This document shows, one piece after another, positions 27,071-36,197 of a stretch of 64,000 nucleotides of DNA (the first letter of the stretch is position 1; each line of letters opens with the position of its first letter). A program made the position numbers and the translations under genes. Origin of the DNA: Acidithiobacillus sp. YTS05 (GTDB lineage Bacteria > Pseudomonadota > Gammaproteobacteria > Acidithiobacillales > Acidithiobacillaceae); contig NZ_CP094359.1 in NCBI RefSeq assembly GCF_024396695.1, positions 2,263,501 through 2,327,500 of the forward strand. Direction: 5' to 3'. The notes below the pieces were generated by a model that searched no databases, was not told the origin of the DNA, and was given only the letters and a program-made list of their open reading frames with translations.

Positions 27071-27153
27071 ATCGCACTCCTGCTCAGTGAAAACAAAAGC
27101 AGGTTAGAGCTCGCCAGCCAGCCCCGAAAGTACGGTGCGGTTTGAGCGGTTAC

Positions 27154-28066
27154 GACGAACTATACCCAACGGGCCATTGAGCTCCTGCGCCCGATCTACG
27201 ATGCCCAGTGGCGACACATTCTACAAAGCCGGGTCCTGGCGATGGATGAGACACCGATCAAGGCGGGACGCAAGAAGCAGGGGCAGCTACAGGCGACCTG
27301 GTACTGGCCGATCTATGGCGAGGACGACGAGCTGTGCTTCACCTGGTCGACAAGCCGTGGCAGCGTGCACATTGAACAACAGCTCGAGGGCTTTGCAGGC
27401 GTGTTGCTCAGTGACGGCTATGCGGCCTATGACCGCTATGCCAAATCCCGCCCTCAGGTGACCCAGGCCCAGTGCTGGGCGCATGCCCGGCGCTACTTCG
27501 AACGGGCGCAGGAGCAGGACCCGGCCGCTGCCGAGGCCCTCACCTGGATCGGCGAACTCTACCGTATCGAACAGCGGATTCGGGAGCAGGGACTCGAAGG
27601 CGAGCAGAAGCGCGACCATCGCAGCCGCCATGCCGGCCCGGTTGCCGAAGCCTTCTTCGGCTGGTGTCACCAGCAGCGCCAACGCATGGATCTGCTCAAC
27701 ACCGATCTCCTGGCCAAGGCCTTGGTTTATGCCGAGAATCACCAAGCCCAACTGCAGGTCTACCTGCGCGATCCCGAGGTACCCATCGACACCAATCATC
27801 TGGAGCGGGCCCTGCGGGTCATTCCGATGGGGCGCAAGAACTGGCTGTTCTGCTGGAGCGAAGTGGGAGCCAGGCACGTCGGCATCATCCAGAGCCTGCT
27901 GAGCACCTGCCGCCTGCACAGCGTGGATCCCTACACCTATCTGGTCGATGTCCTGCAACGGGTTGCCTTGCACCCGGCCCGGGATGTCGAAGCACTGACC
28001 CCTCGGGTCTGGAAGGAGCGCTTTGCCGCCAAGCCCCTGCGCTCGGATCTCGACCATGCCCGTTGA
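27154..28066 (+). pseudogene. tnpC: IS66 TnpC transposase, N-terminally truncated
   Basis: About 300 residues of an IS66 transposase that is normally around 500. The frame has NYTQRAIELLRPIYDAQW, VLAMDETPIKAG (first D), VLLSDGYAAYDRY (second D) and NHLERALRVIPMGRKNWLF (E), ending with the usual C-terminal domain. The N-terminal half was replaced by the inverted left-end copy; a short probable tnpC start (from about 25354) remains on the other side. The element now lacks a working transposase. Confidence 0.82.
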
Positions 28067-28373
28067 CATCGATGGCCTGAGCTTCGAAGAACTGCTGGGG
28101 CTCAACCAGCGCGTAGTGGCGCGCCTGAAAATGCTCGAATCGATGCAGGCGCACCTGGAGATGATGCGCTTTACTCCCGGCCAGCGTGTCAGCTTTGCCT
28201 ACCAGGGCGGACGCCTGCTGGGCACGGTGGTCAAATACAACCGCAAGACCGTCACCGTGGTCACCGACAACGGCCGGAGCTGGAATATCCCACCCCATCT
28301 ACTCTCGCCGGTGAGGGACGCTGGACCCGTCCAGCCCCACCCGCCAGCTGCCGACAAAAAAAGACTCAGATAA
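28056..28373 (+). CDS. IS66-associated accessory protein
   Basis: A 105-residue protein (MPVDIDGLSFEELLGLNQRV, then a small beta domain with VSFAYQGGRLLGTVVKYNRKTVTVVTDNG) of the type that follows tnpC in some IS66 elements. The beta part resembles a KOW/Tudor-like fold, but its role is unknown. It overlaps the tnpC end and lies 39 bases from the IS right end. Confidence 0.7.
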   Translation: MPVDIDGLSFEELLGLNQRVVARLKMLESMQAHLEMMRFTPGQRVSFAYQGGRLLGTVVKYNRKTVTVVTDNGRSWNIPPHLLSPVRDAGPVQPHPPAADKKRLR

Positions 28374-28412
28374 CCGCAATTGGGGCAATAGCGGTCTGGT
28401 TTGGACGGTTAC

Positions 28413-28420
28413 CTTGAGCT
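28413..28420 (+). repeat. Target-site duplication, right copy (IS66 insertion)
   Basis: CTTGAGCT, identical to 24598-24605. After it the GIY-YIG frame resumes with LAQANPDG. Confidence 0.92.
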
Positions 28421-28602
28421 AGCCCAGGCCAACCCTGACGGAATCACTAATTCCGACGCATCAAAATCTCTTGGCCTTCAAAGCGATTACGCCGGTGGGT
28501 CCAAGGATTATCTTGCTTGGAGTGTGCTCGGGTTACTCATGCGCGAAGGGAAAATGGTTCGCGGCGAGGAGAGGAAACATCGTGCCGTTGTTCGCTAAAA
28601 CT

Positions 28603-28685
28603 ACGGCTAACAACCGCTTCGAGAGGGACTGTCCAACAGCGGGCTTTGCCCGCCGTCGGCCGGCCCCTCAAGCTAAACGTTAGCC
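28603..28685 (+). other. attC recombination site of cassette 2
   Basis: The site opens with ACGGCTAAC, the exact reverse complement of GTTAGCCGT at 24180-24188 where this cassette begins, and closes with AACGTTAGCC. Inside are CGCTTCGAGAGGGAC / CCCCTCAAGCT arms and a CAGCGGGC-TTT-GCCCGCCG hairpin, giving the TAACAA..GAGGGACTG appearance of chromosomal-integron attC sites. The stop of the GIY-YIG gene is 5 bases upstream. Confidence 0.88.
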
Positions 28686-28952
28686 ATTTATAGGAAACCC
28701 CAGCTATGATCAAAAAGGGGAGATGGCGGGTGCCAGTGCCGAAGTTACCAATCTGAGGCAAGCCTCAGGTGGCCCTTTTCCTGTGCGATCTGAGAAGAGG
28801 CAGTCCGGGGTACGAGTCGGCCTGGCGGGTCACGTTAAGCTCGGGATGGAATCGCCAAAATGTTGCTCGACCTCATCTCGCCATCTCCACCCCCAGATTT
28901 TCTTACATTCTCCGGGGTGGCGCGAGGCGCAATGTACGTTAGCTGGCCCGCG

Positions 28953-29819
28953 TCAGCGCGCTGGATCTTTGCTTTGCAGGGCGGCGATCCGTTGTTCCAG
29001 CGTCGGATGTCCGGCCAGAAGTCCTCGACTCTGACCAAAGGTGGCCAGTGCTGCCAAAGGTCCGCAGCAGTCGTCCTGCGTATTGGCAGACACCCGTCGG
29101 CGCAGCAGCGACATCATCCCGGCAACCCCATACTGCTCGGCGGCGAAACGATCCGCCGCATATTCCCGGCGCCGCGAAAACCAGGCGATGGGGAGCAGCG
29201 CAAACAGAAAAATGACGACTTGCAGCACGCTCAACAAAAGGGATCGCGATTGCTGCGGAGTATGAAAGAGCATGGTCAGAATTTGTGCCAGGGCAAAGGC
29301 CGCGACAATACTCGTGCCCAGCAAGAGTTGCATGCTGAGCATATCTCCATAGTACATATGCGCCATTTCATGGGCGATGGCGGCACGTAGTTCTGCGTCG
29401 GAAGCCGATTGCAGGAGGTCCGAAGACAAGACCAGCCAGGCATGTTGCTGACCCATGCCCAGCACAAAGGCGTTGGGGCCTGCGGCGGAAAACCGGTAAA
29501 GTTGGGGCGCTGGCATTCCCAGGCGTTGTGCAAGTTCATTGGCGACAGCAGTCGCGAAGTGCTCTCGGGGCGTCGCGCCCAAGCGCTGCAAGTGTAAGCC
29601 GCGCTGGACCACCAAAGGTGTAAGCAACCCGAAAAACAGAGCGCCGAAAAGGCTCCATCCGAAAACAAGCAGCGGCAGCCATGGGAGCAAGGTGTGCAGC
29701 GAAGAGGAGAGGTCACTGCCGGAAAACGGCAACAATGCCAGGGAGATCACCAGGACCATCCCTATCGTCATCAGGAAAGCACTGAGCAACAGCCACGCCA
29801 ATGTCTTGATCCACACCAT
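28953..29819 (-). CDS. HtpX-like M48 membrane metalloprotease
   Basis: A 288-residue zinc protease of the inner membrane. Two N-terminal helices (LAWLLLSAFLMTIGMVLVISLALL and LPWLPLLVFGWSLFGALFFGLL) precede the catalytic AAIAHEMAHMYYGD (HExxH) and the third ligand Glu in RRREYAADRFAAEQYG. Two more hydrophobic segments lie between. HtpX-type enzymes degrade misfolded membrane proteins. The start at MVWIKTLAW is chosen for the first helix. The 267 bases between it and attC2 hold no gene I can support. Confidence 0.88.
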   Translation of the reverse strand: MVWIKTLAWLLLSAFLMTIGMVLVISLALLPFSGSDLSSSLHTLLPWLPLLVFGWSLFGALFFGLLTPLVVQRGLHLQRLGATPREHFATAVANELAQRLGMPAPQLYRFSAAGPNAFVLGMGQQHAWLVLSSDLLQSASDAELRAAIAHEMAHMYYGDMLSMQLLLGTSIVAAFALAQILTMLFHTPQQSRSLLLSVLQVVIFLFALLPIAWFSRRREYAADRFAAEQYGVAGMMSLLRRRVSANTQDDCCGPLAALATFGQSRGLLAGHPTLEQRIAALQSKDPAR

Positions 29820-29910
29820 CCCACACGCTCCCTTCTCTGTACTTTTTGCGGCATGTTGACGCCTGCAATGCGCTTCTAATATTGGGAAGAGTGTAAACAG
29901 ATCCTGAGCA

Positions 29911-31387
<1,477 letters not shown>

Positions 31388-31391
<4 letters not shown>

Positions 31392-32131
31392 GCGAGAAAG
31401 ACTTCACGCAGGGCTTGGGAACAGGCCGCGGGCTGGCTGAGGAAGGGGGCGTGACCACAGTGTAGCAGGCGCAGCACGCTCCCGGGCAGGGCCTGCTGCA
31501 GGGCCTCCGCCGCTGCCGGCAGCACGATCCGGTCGGCATCCCCCTGCAACAGCAACACCGGGTAGGGAAGAGCATGTAGGGAAGGACGCAGATCGATATC
31601 CCGCAGAAATTCCAAACCTGCCTGCAAACAGTCGCGATCTGGCAAGGGCCAGTCGTCAATCTGCGGCATACGGGCGCGGGCGGCAGGATCCCCCAGGGTC
31701 TGCAGGGCAAAAAAACGCCGCCGCAGCCCCTGGGCATCGCGCGTGAGTTCTCGAGCGAAATCGTCGAGGGTTTGCGCTGCGATTCCCGCTGACCAGTCGG
31801 GGCGTTCGACAAAACAGGGGGAAGTGGCGACCAACACCAATCCTGTCAGACGCAGATCTCCACGCAAGGCCAGGGCCAGGGCAAGTAATCCACCCAGCGA
31901 CCAGCCCAAGAGAATGGAAGCTGCGGGGACTGCCGCCAGCCGCTCGCGCAAGTCGTCGAGCTCCGTTTCCCATTGCCAGCCTGCCGCCGGGCAGGGACGC
32001 TCGCCGTGTCCCGGAAGCTCCCAGCTGTGCACGTGAAAATCCTGCTCCAGCATTGGCAGCCAGGGCGAGAAGACCCGCCGTTCCATACCCCAGCCATGCA
32101 ACAGGACGAGATGCGGACGTTGGCGCATCAC
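31388..32131 (-). CDS. bioH: Pimeloyl-ACP methyl ester carboxylesterase
   Basis: BioH removes the methyl group after chain extension, ending the pimeloyl stage. The 247-residue alpha/beta hydrolase has LVLLHGWGMERRVF (oxyanion region), the nucleophile elbow LLGWSLGGLLAL and the C-terminal LHCGHAPFLSQP histidine; the acidic residue is in LLLQGDADRIV. It overlaps bioF by 4 bases and bioC by 4 bases. Confidence 0.92.
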
Positions 32132-33309
32132 TCGCCACCCGCTATGAGCTGCAAGGCACAGAGTAGACGCTGGATGTCGTCTTGGTTGTGGGCAGCGCTG
32201 AGACTGATGCGTAGTCGAGCTTGCCCCACGGGCACAGTCGGCGGTCGTACCGCCGGACAGTAGATGCCCGCACTGCGCAAAGCAGCGGCCGCCCGCAAGG
32301 CTGCTGCGTTGCTACCCAGGATCAACCCCTGGATGGGCGTCTGGCTGGGCAGAAACGCCCGCCCCTGCAGACCGGCCTGCAGGGTATTGCGGAGCCCCTG
32401 TAGATGCTGACGTAACCCCTCTCCCTCGCGCAGTAGGTCGAGGGCGGCGCGACTGGCCGCGGCGACGTTCGCCGGCAAAGCGGTATGAAAGAGATAGCTG
32501 CGGGCTGCCTGCTGCAACCAGCGCGTGAGGCGGCGGGGACCGGCAACAAAGGCACCATAACTGCCAAAGGCCTTGCCGAGAGTGCCCACGCGCAGGGTCA
32601 CCGCCCCGGCTGGCAAACCCCAGTACGCCAGACTACCCCGCCCCTGCGCGCCGAGCACACCAAAGGCATGCGCCTCGTCCAGCAGCAGACCGGCGTCATA
32701 ACGCGCGGCGAGGGCCGACAATTCCGGTAGCGGGGCCAGGTCTCCATCCATACTGAACACCCCTTCGCTGACGATCCAGGCTCGGCCACGCCGCGGCTTT
32801 TGCAGCAGCGTTTCCAGATGCGCGAGGTCGTTGTGGCGAAAACGTTGCAGGCGGGCCCCGCTGAGTCGCGCGCCGTCGATGAGGGAGGCATGGGCAAGGC
32901 GGTCGAGGAGGAGCAGGTCACGGCCCTCGACCAGCCCACTCAGTATGCCGAGATTGGCCAGATAGCCCGAGCCAAAGAGCAGGACGTCTTCCACCTCCAG
33001 CCAATCAGCCAGGGCTTGCGCCAGGGCCTCATGCTCCGCCCGCACACCACCAAGCAGGGGCGCGGCGCCCGCACCGTACTCGCCACTGGCAAAACTCGCA
33101 GTGGCCGCCGCCCGCAAGGCGGGGTGCCGAGCAAGACCGAGATAGTCATTGCTGGCAAAGGAAAGCAGGGTCTGGCCAGCGCTGTCGCGGTAGAAGGGCC
33201 GCGGCCCCGGCAGCGGCTGCAGAACTTCCGTCTGGCGCAGAAGTCCCGCCTCGGCGCGCGCCGCGAGGGCTGCCTCCCAATCGCAGTGCAGGGTGCTGGC
33301 TATCGTCAT
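32128..33309 (-). CDS. bioF: 8-amino-7-oxononanoate synthase
   Basis: A PLP enzyme that condenses pimeloyl-ACP with alanine to KAPA. The 394-residue protein has LSFASNDYLGLARHPAL at the N-terminus, LLDEAHAFGVLGAQGRG (PLP ring contact) and LRVGTLGKAFGSYGAFVAG with the Schiff-base lysine in TLGKA. The start at MTIASTL is preferred over an upstream in-frame ATG (33366) by comparison with family length. First gene of the biotin operon, divergent from comF. Confidence 0.94.
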   Translation of the reverse strand: MTIASTLHCDWEAALAARAEAGLLRQTEVLQPLPGPRPFYRDSAGQTLLSFASNDYLGLARHPALRAAATASFASGEYGAGAAPLLGGVRAEHEALAQALADWLEVEDVLLFGSGYLANLGILSGLVEGRDLLLLDRLAHASLIDGARLSGARLQRFRHNDLAHLETLLQKPRRGRAWIVSEGVFSMDGDLAPLPELSALAARYDAGLLLDEAHAFGVLGAQGRGSLAYWGLPAGAVTLRVGTLGKAFGSYGAFVAGPRRLTRWLQQAARSYLFHTALPANVAAASRAALDLLREGEGLRQHLQGLRNTLQAGLQGRAFLPSQTPIQGLILGSNAAALRAAAALRSAGIYCPAVRPPTVPVGQARLRISLSAAHNQDDIQRLLCALQLIAGGE

Positions 33310-33393
33310 GGGCACGGTATAGGGGAGCTGGGCGCGCCTTGTCAATGCGTCAGGCAATGGTGACAATGCTGCCTGGGCAGAGGGGATGGCAGC

Positions 33394-34116
33394 TTGCTAG
33401 CAATACCACTCGGGTTATCGAGGCGAGAGATTTGGCGCGAGGCACCGGGACGTTTCGTCTCTTGGCTCCTGCCGGAAAGCTGCCGTTTCTGCTCGGCACC
33501 CGGAACCGCGATCTGTGACGATTGCCACCGCGAACTGCCCCGACTGCCCGCCGACGGCTGTAGCTGGTGCGCCCTGCCCGTCAATGCCGATGGCGACTGT
33601 CCGGTCTGCAGTATCGAGGCACCCAGCTACGATTACACCTTTTGCCCCTTCGTCTATACCCATCCGTTGGCCGCAGCCATCAGCGCCTGGAAATTTCATG
33701 GCGGGCTGGACTGGACCCGCCCGCTGGCCCAGGCCTGGCTACGGACCTGGACCACGGAGAGCCTGCCGGCACGCCCCGGTGCCTTGTTGCCAGTGCCTGC
33801 CCACCCGGCCCGTCTGGCCGAACGCGGCTACAATCAGGCGGCTTTGTTGGCGCGGCACTGGGCGCGTGCATACCGGATTCCGTTGCGCGATGTCCTGCGT
33901 CGTACCCGCAACACCCCTCATCAGGTGGGAGGTAGCCGCGACCAACGCCGTGCCAACCTGCAGTCCGCCTTTACCCTGCGTGGCAAACTACCGGCACACA
34001 TAGCCCTGGTCGATGACGTCATGACCACCGGGAGTACCGCAGAAGCGCTGGCGCAACTCCTCAAAGCACAGGGCGTGCAGCGGGTGGATCTGTGGATTCT
34101 GGCGCGCGCACTGTGA
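33394..34116 (+). CDS. comF: ComF-family phosphoribosyltransferase-like protein
   Basis: A 240-residue ComF protein. The N-terminal zinc finger has CRFCSAPGTAICDDC and CSWCALP..CPVC; the type I phosphoribosyltransferase core has LLPVPAHPARLAERGYNQAALLAR and the PRPP motif IALVDDVMTTGSTAEAL. ComF is needed for DNA uptake in naturally competent bacteria. The start is TTG at 33394, since no suitable ATG or GTG is in frame and GAGGGGATGG lies upstream. The pilT/pilU genes in the window fit a type IV pilus-based uptake, but competence is only inferred. Confidence 0.9.
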   Translation: MLAIPLGLSRREIWREAPGRFVSWLLPESCRFCSAPGTAICDDCHRELPRLPADGCSWCALPVNADGDCPVCSIEAPSYDYTFCPFVYTHPLAAAISAWKFHGGLDWTRPLAQAWLRTWTTESLPARPGALLPVPAHPARLAERGYNQAALLARHWARAYRIPLRDVLRRTRNTPHQVGGSRDQRRANLQSAFTLRGKLPAHIALVDDVMTTGSTAEALAQLLKAQGVQRVDLWILARAL

Positions 34117-34592
34117 GCACACCCTTCATCGAATTGGTGCTCTATCAGCCCGAAATCCCTCCCAACACCGGCAACGTCATCCGTCTCTGCGCCAACACCG
34201 GGGCGCGCCTGCATCTGATCGAGCCCTTAGGCTTTGCCTGGGAGGATCGCCGTCTGCGCCGCGCCGGCCTGGATTACCATGAATTTGCCGAGGTACAGCG
34301 GCATGCCTGCTGGGCAGACTGCGCCGCCCAATTCGGTGACCGGCGGATCTTTGCCTTCAGCACCAAAGGGGCTGCAGGAAGTTTTGCCGAGGCACGCTTT
34401 GCCGCCGGGGATGTCTTTCTCTTTGGTCCGGAAACCCGGGGGCTGCCCGACGCGGTCCTCGCAGAATTTCCTCCAGACCGTCTTCTCCGTCTCCCCATGC
34501 GACCCGGACAGCGCAGCCTGAATCTTTCGAACTCCTGCGCCGTCGCTGTCTTCGAGGCATGGCGACAGCTCGACTACATCGGCGGCCAGTAA
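34113..34592 (+). CDS. trmL: tRNA (cytidine(34)-2'-O)-methyltransferase
   Basis: A 159-residue SPOUT enzyme that 2'-O-methylates the wobble base of tRNA-Leu. Family blocks are LVLYQPEIPPNTGNVIRLCANTGA, RAGLDYHEF, FLFGPETRGLP and the knot LPMRPGQRSLNLSNSCAVAVFEA. Starts at GTG 34113, which overlaps the comF stop (GTGA); no better ATG exists. Confidence 0.93.
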   Translation: MSTPFIELVLYQPEIPPNTGNVIRLCANTGARLHLIEPLGFAWEDRRLRRAGLDYHEFAEVQRHACWADCAAQFGDRRIFAFSTKGAAGSFAEARFAAGDVFLFGPETRGLPDAVLAEFPPDRLLRLPMRPGQRSLNLSNSCAVAVFEAWRQLDYIGGQ

Positions 34593-34593
34593 G

Positions 34594-34633
34594 CTGTCAT
34601 AAAAGTGTCATAAAAGCTTCATCATAATGTCAC
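34594..34633 (+). promoter_or_regulatory. Pho-box array (PhoB-type, four repeats)
   Basis: Four 7-base units spaced by 4 bases: CTGTCAT, GTGTCAT, GCTTCAT and ATGTCAC at 34594, 34605, 34616 and 34627, each followed by an A/T-rich quartet (AAAA, AAAA, CATA, ATAA). The 11-base period and CTGTCAT core match the PhoB consensus. A -10-like TATAGA follows at 34642-34647, as expected when PhoB replaces the -35. Confidence 0.88.
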
Positions 34634-34694
34634 ATAAAAGGTATAGACTATGGTCCTGCTCAGTACATAGCCGCAAACTGCAGGAGGTCACCGC

Positions 34695-36098
34695 ATGAGC
34701 AACGCCACTACCAGCGTCGGGGATAGCGATATTTCCAGCGCTCTCAACACCGCCACGTTCAGTCCCTTTCATCTGAAGGCCATGTGGGCATCTTCCATGG
34801 GCTTTTTCACCTCCGCCTATGATCTCTTCATCATTGGTACCGCTCTGGTGCTGATCAAAGAGCAATGGCATCTAAGTCCGGACGAAGTAGGGCTGGTGGG
34901 AGCCATTTCCCTAATCGCCACCTTCGTCGGAGCCTATGTTTTCGGCATTCTCGCCGACAAACTCGGCCGCAAAAAGATCTACGGCCTGGAAGCCCTGTTG
35001 ATGGTAATCGGTGCGCTGCTATCGGCCGTGGCCCCCAGCGTCACCGTCCTGATCATCGCCCGTGTCATCCTGGGGTTGGGAATCGGCGGCGACTATCCGA
35101 TGTCGGCCGTGCTGATGTCGGAATACGCCAATAGCAAGTCCCGAGGACGCATGGTCTCCCTGGTGTTCTCGGCGCAGGCCATCGGCCTGGTCACCGGTCC
35201 GGTGGTGGCCCTGACCCTGCTAGCAGCGGGGATGAACCACGACCTGGCCTGGCGCCTGATGCTCGGCCTGGGGGCCCTGCCCGCCCTGGCGGTGATCTAT
35301 ATCCGGCGAACCCTGCCCGAATCCCCGCGCTGGTTGGCGCGGGTCAAAGGCGATAGTGAGGCAGCGGCGCGGGAGCTGGCGTCTTTTAGCCTGGGCACCG
35401 CCACGGCGCGTAAGCCAGAGGCGAAAATCGTCAAGCAGCCCCTGTCCAAGTACCTCTTAACCCTGATCGGTACTGCCGGTAGTTGGTTTGTCTTTGACTA
35501 TGCCTACTACGGTAACACCATCTCGACCCCGATGATCATGCATCGTCTGGCGCCCCATGCCGATGTCATGCAAAGCACCGCCCTGAGCCTGATCGTCTTT
35601 GCAGTGGCCGCCGTGCCCGGCTATTTTCTGGCGGCCTTCACCATCGACCGTATCGGTCACAAGAGCCTGCAGATGCTCGGCTTTTTCATGATGGGACTGA
35701 TGTTTTTGCTGATTGGCGCGTTTCCCGCAGTCTCTGCCAGTATCGGCGTGTTCCTGGTGATCTATGGCTTGTCCTACTTCTTCGCCGAATATGGTCCCAA
35801 CACGACCACCTTTGTCATTGCCGGCGAGGTCTTCCCGGTCAATCTGCGTACCACCGGGCATGGGCTGTCGGCGGGTACCGCCAAGGTCGGCGCCTTCATC
35901 GGTGCTTTCATCTTCCCCGTCCTGCTGCATGACTTCGGGCTGCATGGCACGCTGATGATCACCTTCTTCTTCGCTCTCGCAGGTCTCCTGCTTACCATCT
36001 TCTTCATCCCCGAGCCCAGCGGCAAAACCCTGGAGGAGGTCAGTGGTGAGGATCGGATCGTGCCCTTGAAAAAACCATCTCAGCCCGCCCACGTCTGA
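34695..36098 (+). CDS. MFS transporter, phosphate:proton symporter-like
   Basis: A 467-residue 12-helix major facilitator protein of the sugar/phosphate symporter branch. Signatures are GILADKLGRKK (loop 2-3), LGLGIGGDYPMSAVLMSEYA (helix 4, as in PHT1-type phosphate carriers), RRTLPESPRWLARVKGD, and EVFPVNLRTTGHGLSAGTAK. The Pho-box array directly upstream supports phosphate uptake under starvation. AGGAGG at 34682-34687 sets the start. A terminator follows 20 bases after the stop. A phosphonate, phosphite or organophosphate substrate cannot be excluded. Confidence 0.85.
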   Translation: MSNATTSVGDSDISSALNTATFSPFHLKAMWASSMGFFTSAYDLFIIGTALVLIKEQWHLSPDEVGLVGAISLIATFVGAYVFGILADKLGRKKIYGLEALLMVIGALLSAVAPSVTVLIIARVILGLGIGGDYPMSAVLMSEYANSKSRGRMVSLVFSAQAIGLVTGPVVALTLLAAGMNHDLAWRLMLGLGALPALAVIYIRRTLPESPRWLARVKGDSEAAARELASFSLGTATARKPEAKIVKQPLSKYLLTLIGTAGSWFVFDYAYYGNTISTPMIMHRLAPHADVMQSTALSLIVFAVAAVPGYFLAAFTIDRIGHKSLQMLGFFMMGLMFLLIGAFPAVSASIGVFLVIYGLSYFFAEYGPNTTTFVIAGEVFPVNLRTTGHGLSAGTAKVGAFIGAFIFPVLLHDFGLHGTLMITFFFALAGLLLTIFFIPEPSGKTLEEVSGEDRIVPLKKPSQPAHV

Positions 36099-36118
36099 TG
36101 TTATCCCGCTCCAACCTG

Positions 36119-36145
36119 GCCCCGCTCCAGCGGGGCTTTTGTTTT
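36119..36145 (+). terminator. Rho-independent terminator
   Basis: GCCCCGCT-CC-AGCGGGGC stem (36119-36136) followed by TTTTGTTTT, ending the phosphate transporter transcript ahead of ovoA. Confidence 0.88.
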
Positions 36146-36165
36146 CCGACCGGACGGTATCTTGT

Positions 36166-36184
36166 GGTATTCTGATACCAGAAT
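36166..36184. promoter_or_regulatory. Overlapping palindromes upstream of ovoA
   Basis: Two perfect inverted repeats overlap: GGTAT-TCTG-ATACC (36166-36179) and ATTCTG-ATAC-CAGAAT (36169-36184). They end 13 bases before the ovoA start and touch its ribosome site, so a repressor or an RNA structure could block expression. Confidence 0.45.
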
Positions 36185-36197
36185 CGGGAGGATCTTC

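Larger units (their letters stand above)
25424..27153 (-). mobile_element. Inverted partial copy of the IS66 left end
   Basis: Read on the minus strand from 27153, this repeats the IS66 left inverted repeat, all of tnpA (26786-27070) and the 5' part of tnpB, ending at the codon matching 25074 of the outer element. The IS3-family element (25469-26726) sits inside it. Without that insertion the copy is about 470 bases and forms a large inverted repeat with 24606-25074. It has no right end and interrupts the outer tnpC. Confidence 0.85.
24606..28412 (+). mobile_element. IS66-family insertion sequence (nested, rearranged)
   Basis: Terminal inverted repeats begin GTAACCGCTCAAACCGCACC on the left and, reading inwards from the right end, GTAACCGTCCAAACCAGACC. 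The element is flanked by CTTGAGCT on both sides. The gene order from the left is tnpA, tnpB, (broken) tnpC, accessory orf. The middle of tnpC has been replaced by an inverted partial copy of the element's own left 470 bases, which itself holds an IS3-family element. The 3.8-kb size is therefore inflated by about 1.7 kb. Confidence 0.88.
24214..28598 (+). pseudogene. GIY-YIG domain protein gene split by an IS66-family element
   Basis: The gene lies in two parts, 24214-24605 and 28421-28598. Removing the IS and one copy of the 8-base target duplication restores a 189-residue frame with no loss. The N-terminal part has the GIY-YIG nuclease core (YYIYALKDP then PFYIGKGTGN, with Arg/Glu residues further on). 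The C-terminal part, ITNSDASKSLGLQSDYAGGS to GLLMREGKMVRG, looks like a winged helix. As it stands the 5' part ends after 131 residues at a stop created by the IS end. It is the only gene of integron cassette 2. Confidence 0.8.

Noticed and set aside
28834..28945. A possible third attC after cassette 2
   Set aside because: GTTRRRY-like cores exist, but no upstream segment is the reverse complement of the cassette start GTTAGCCAT, which the two genuine sites both show.
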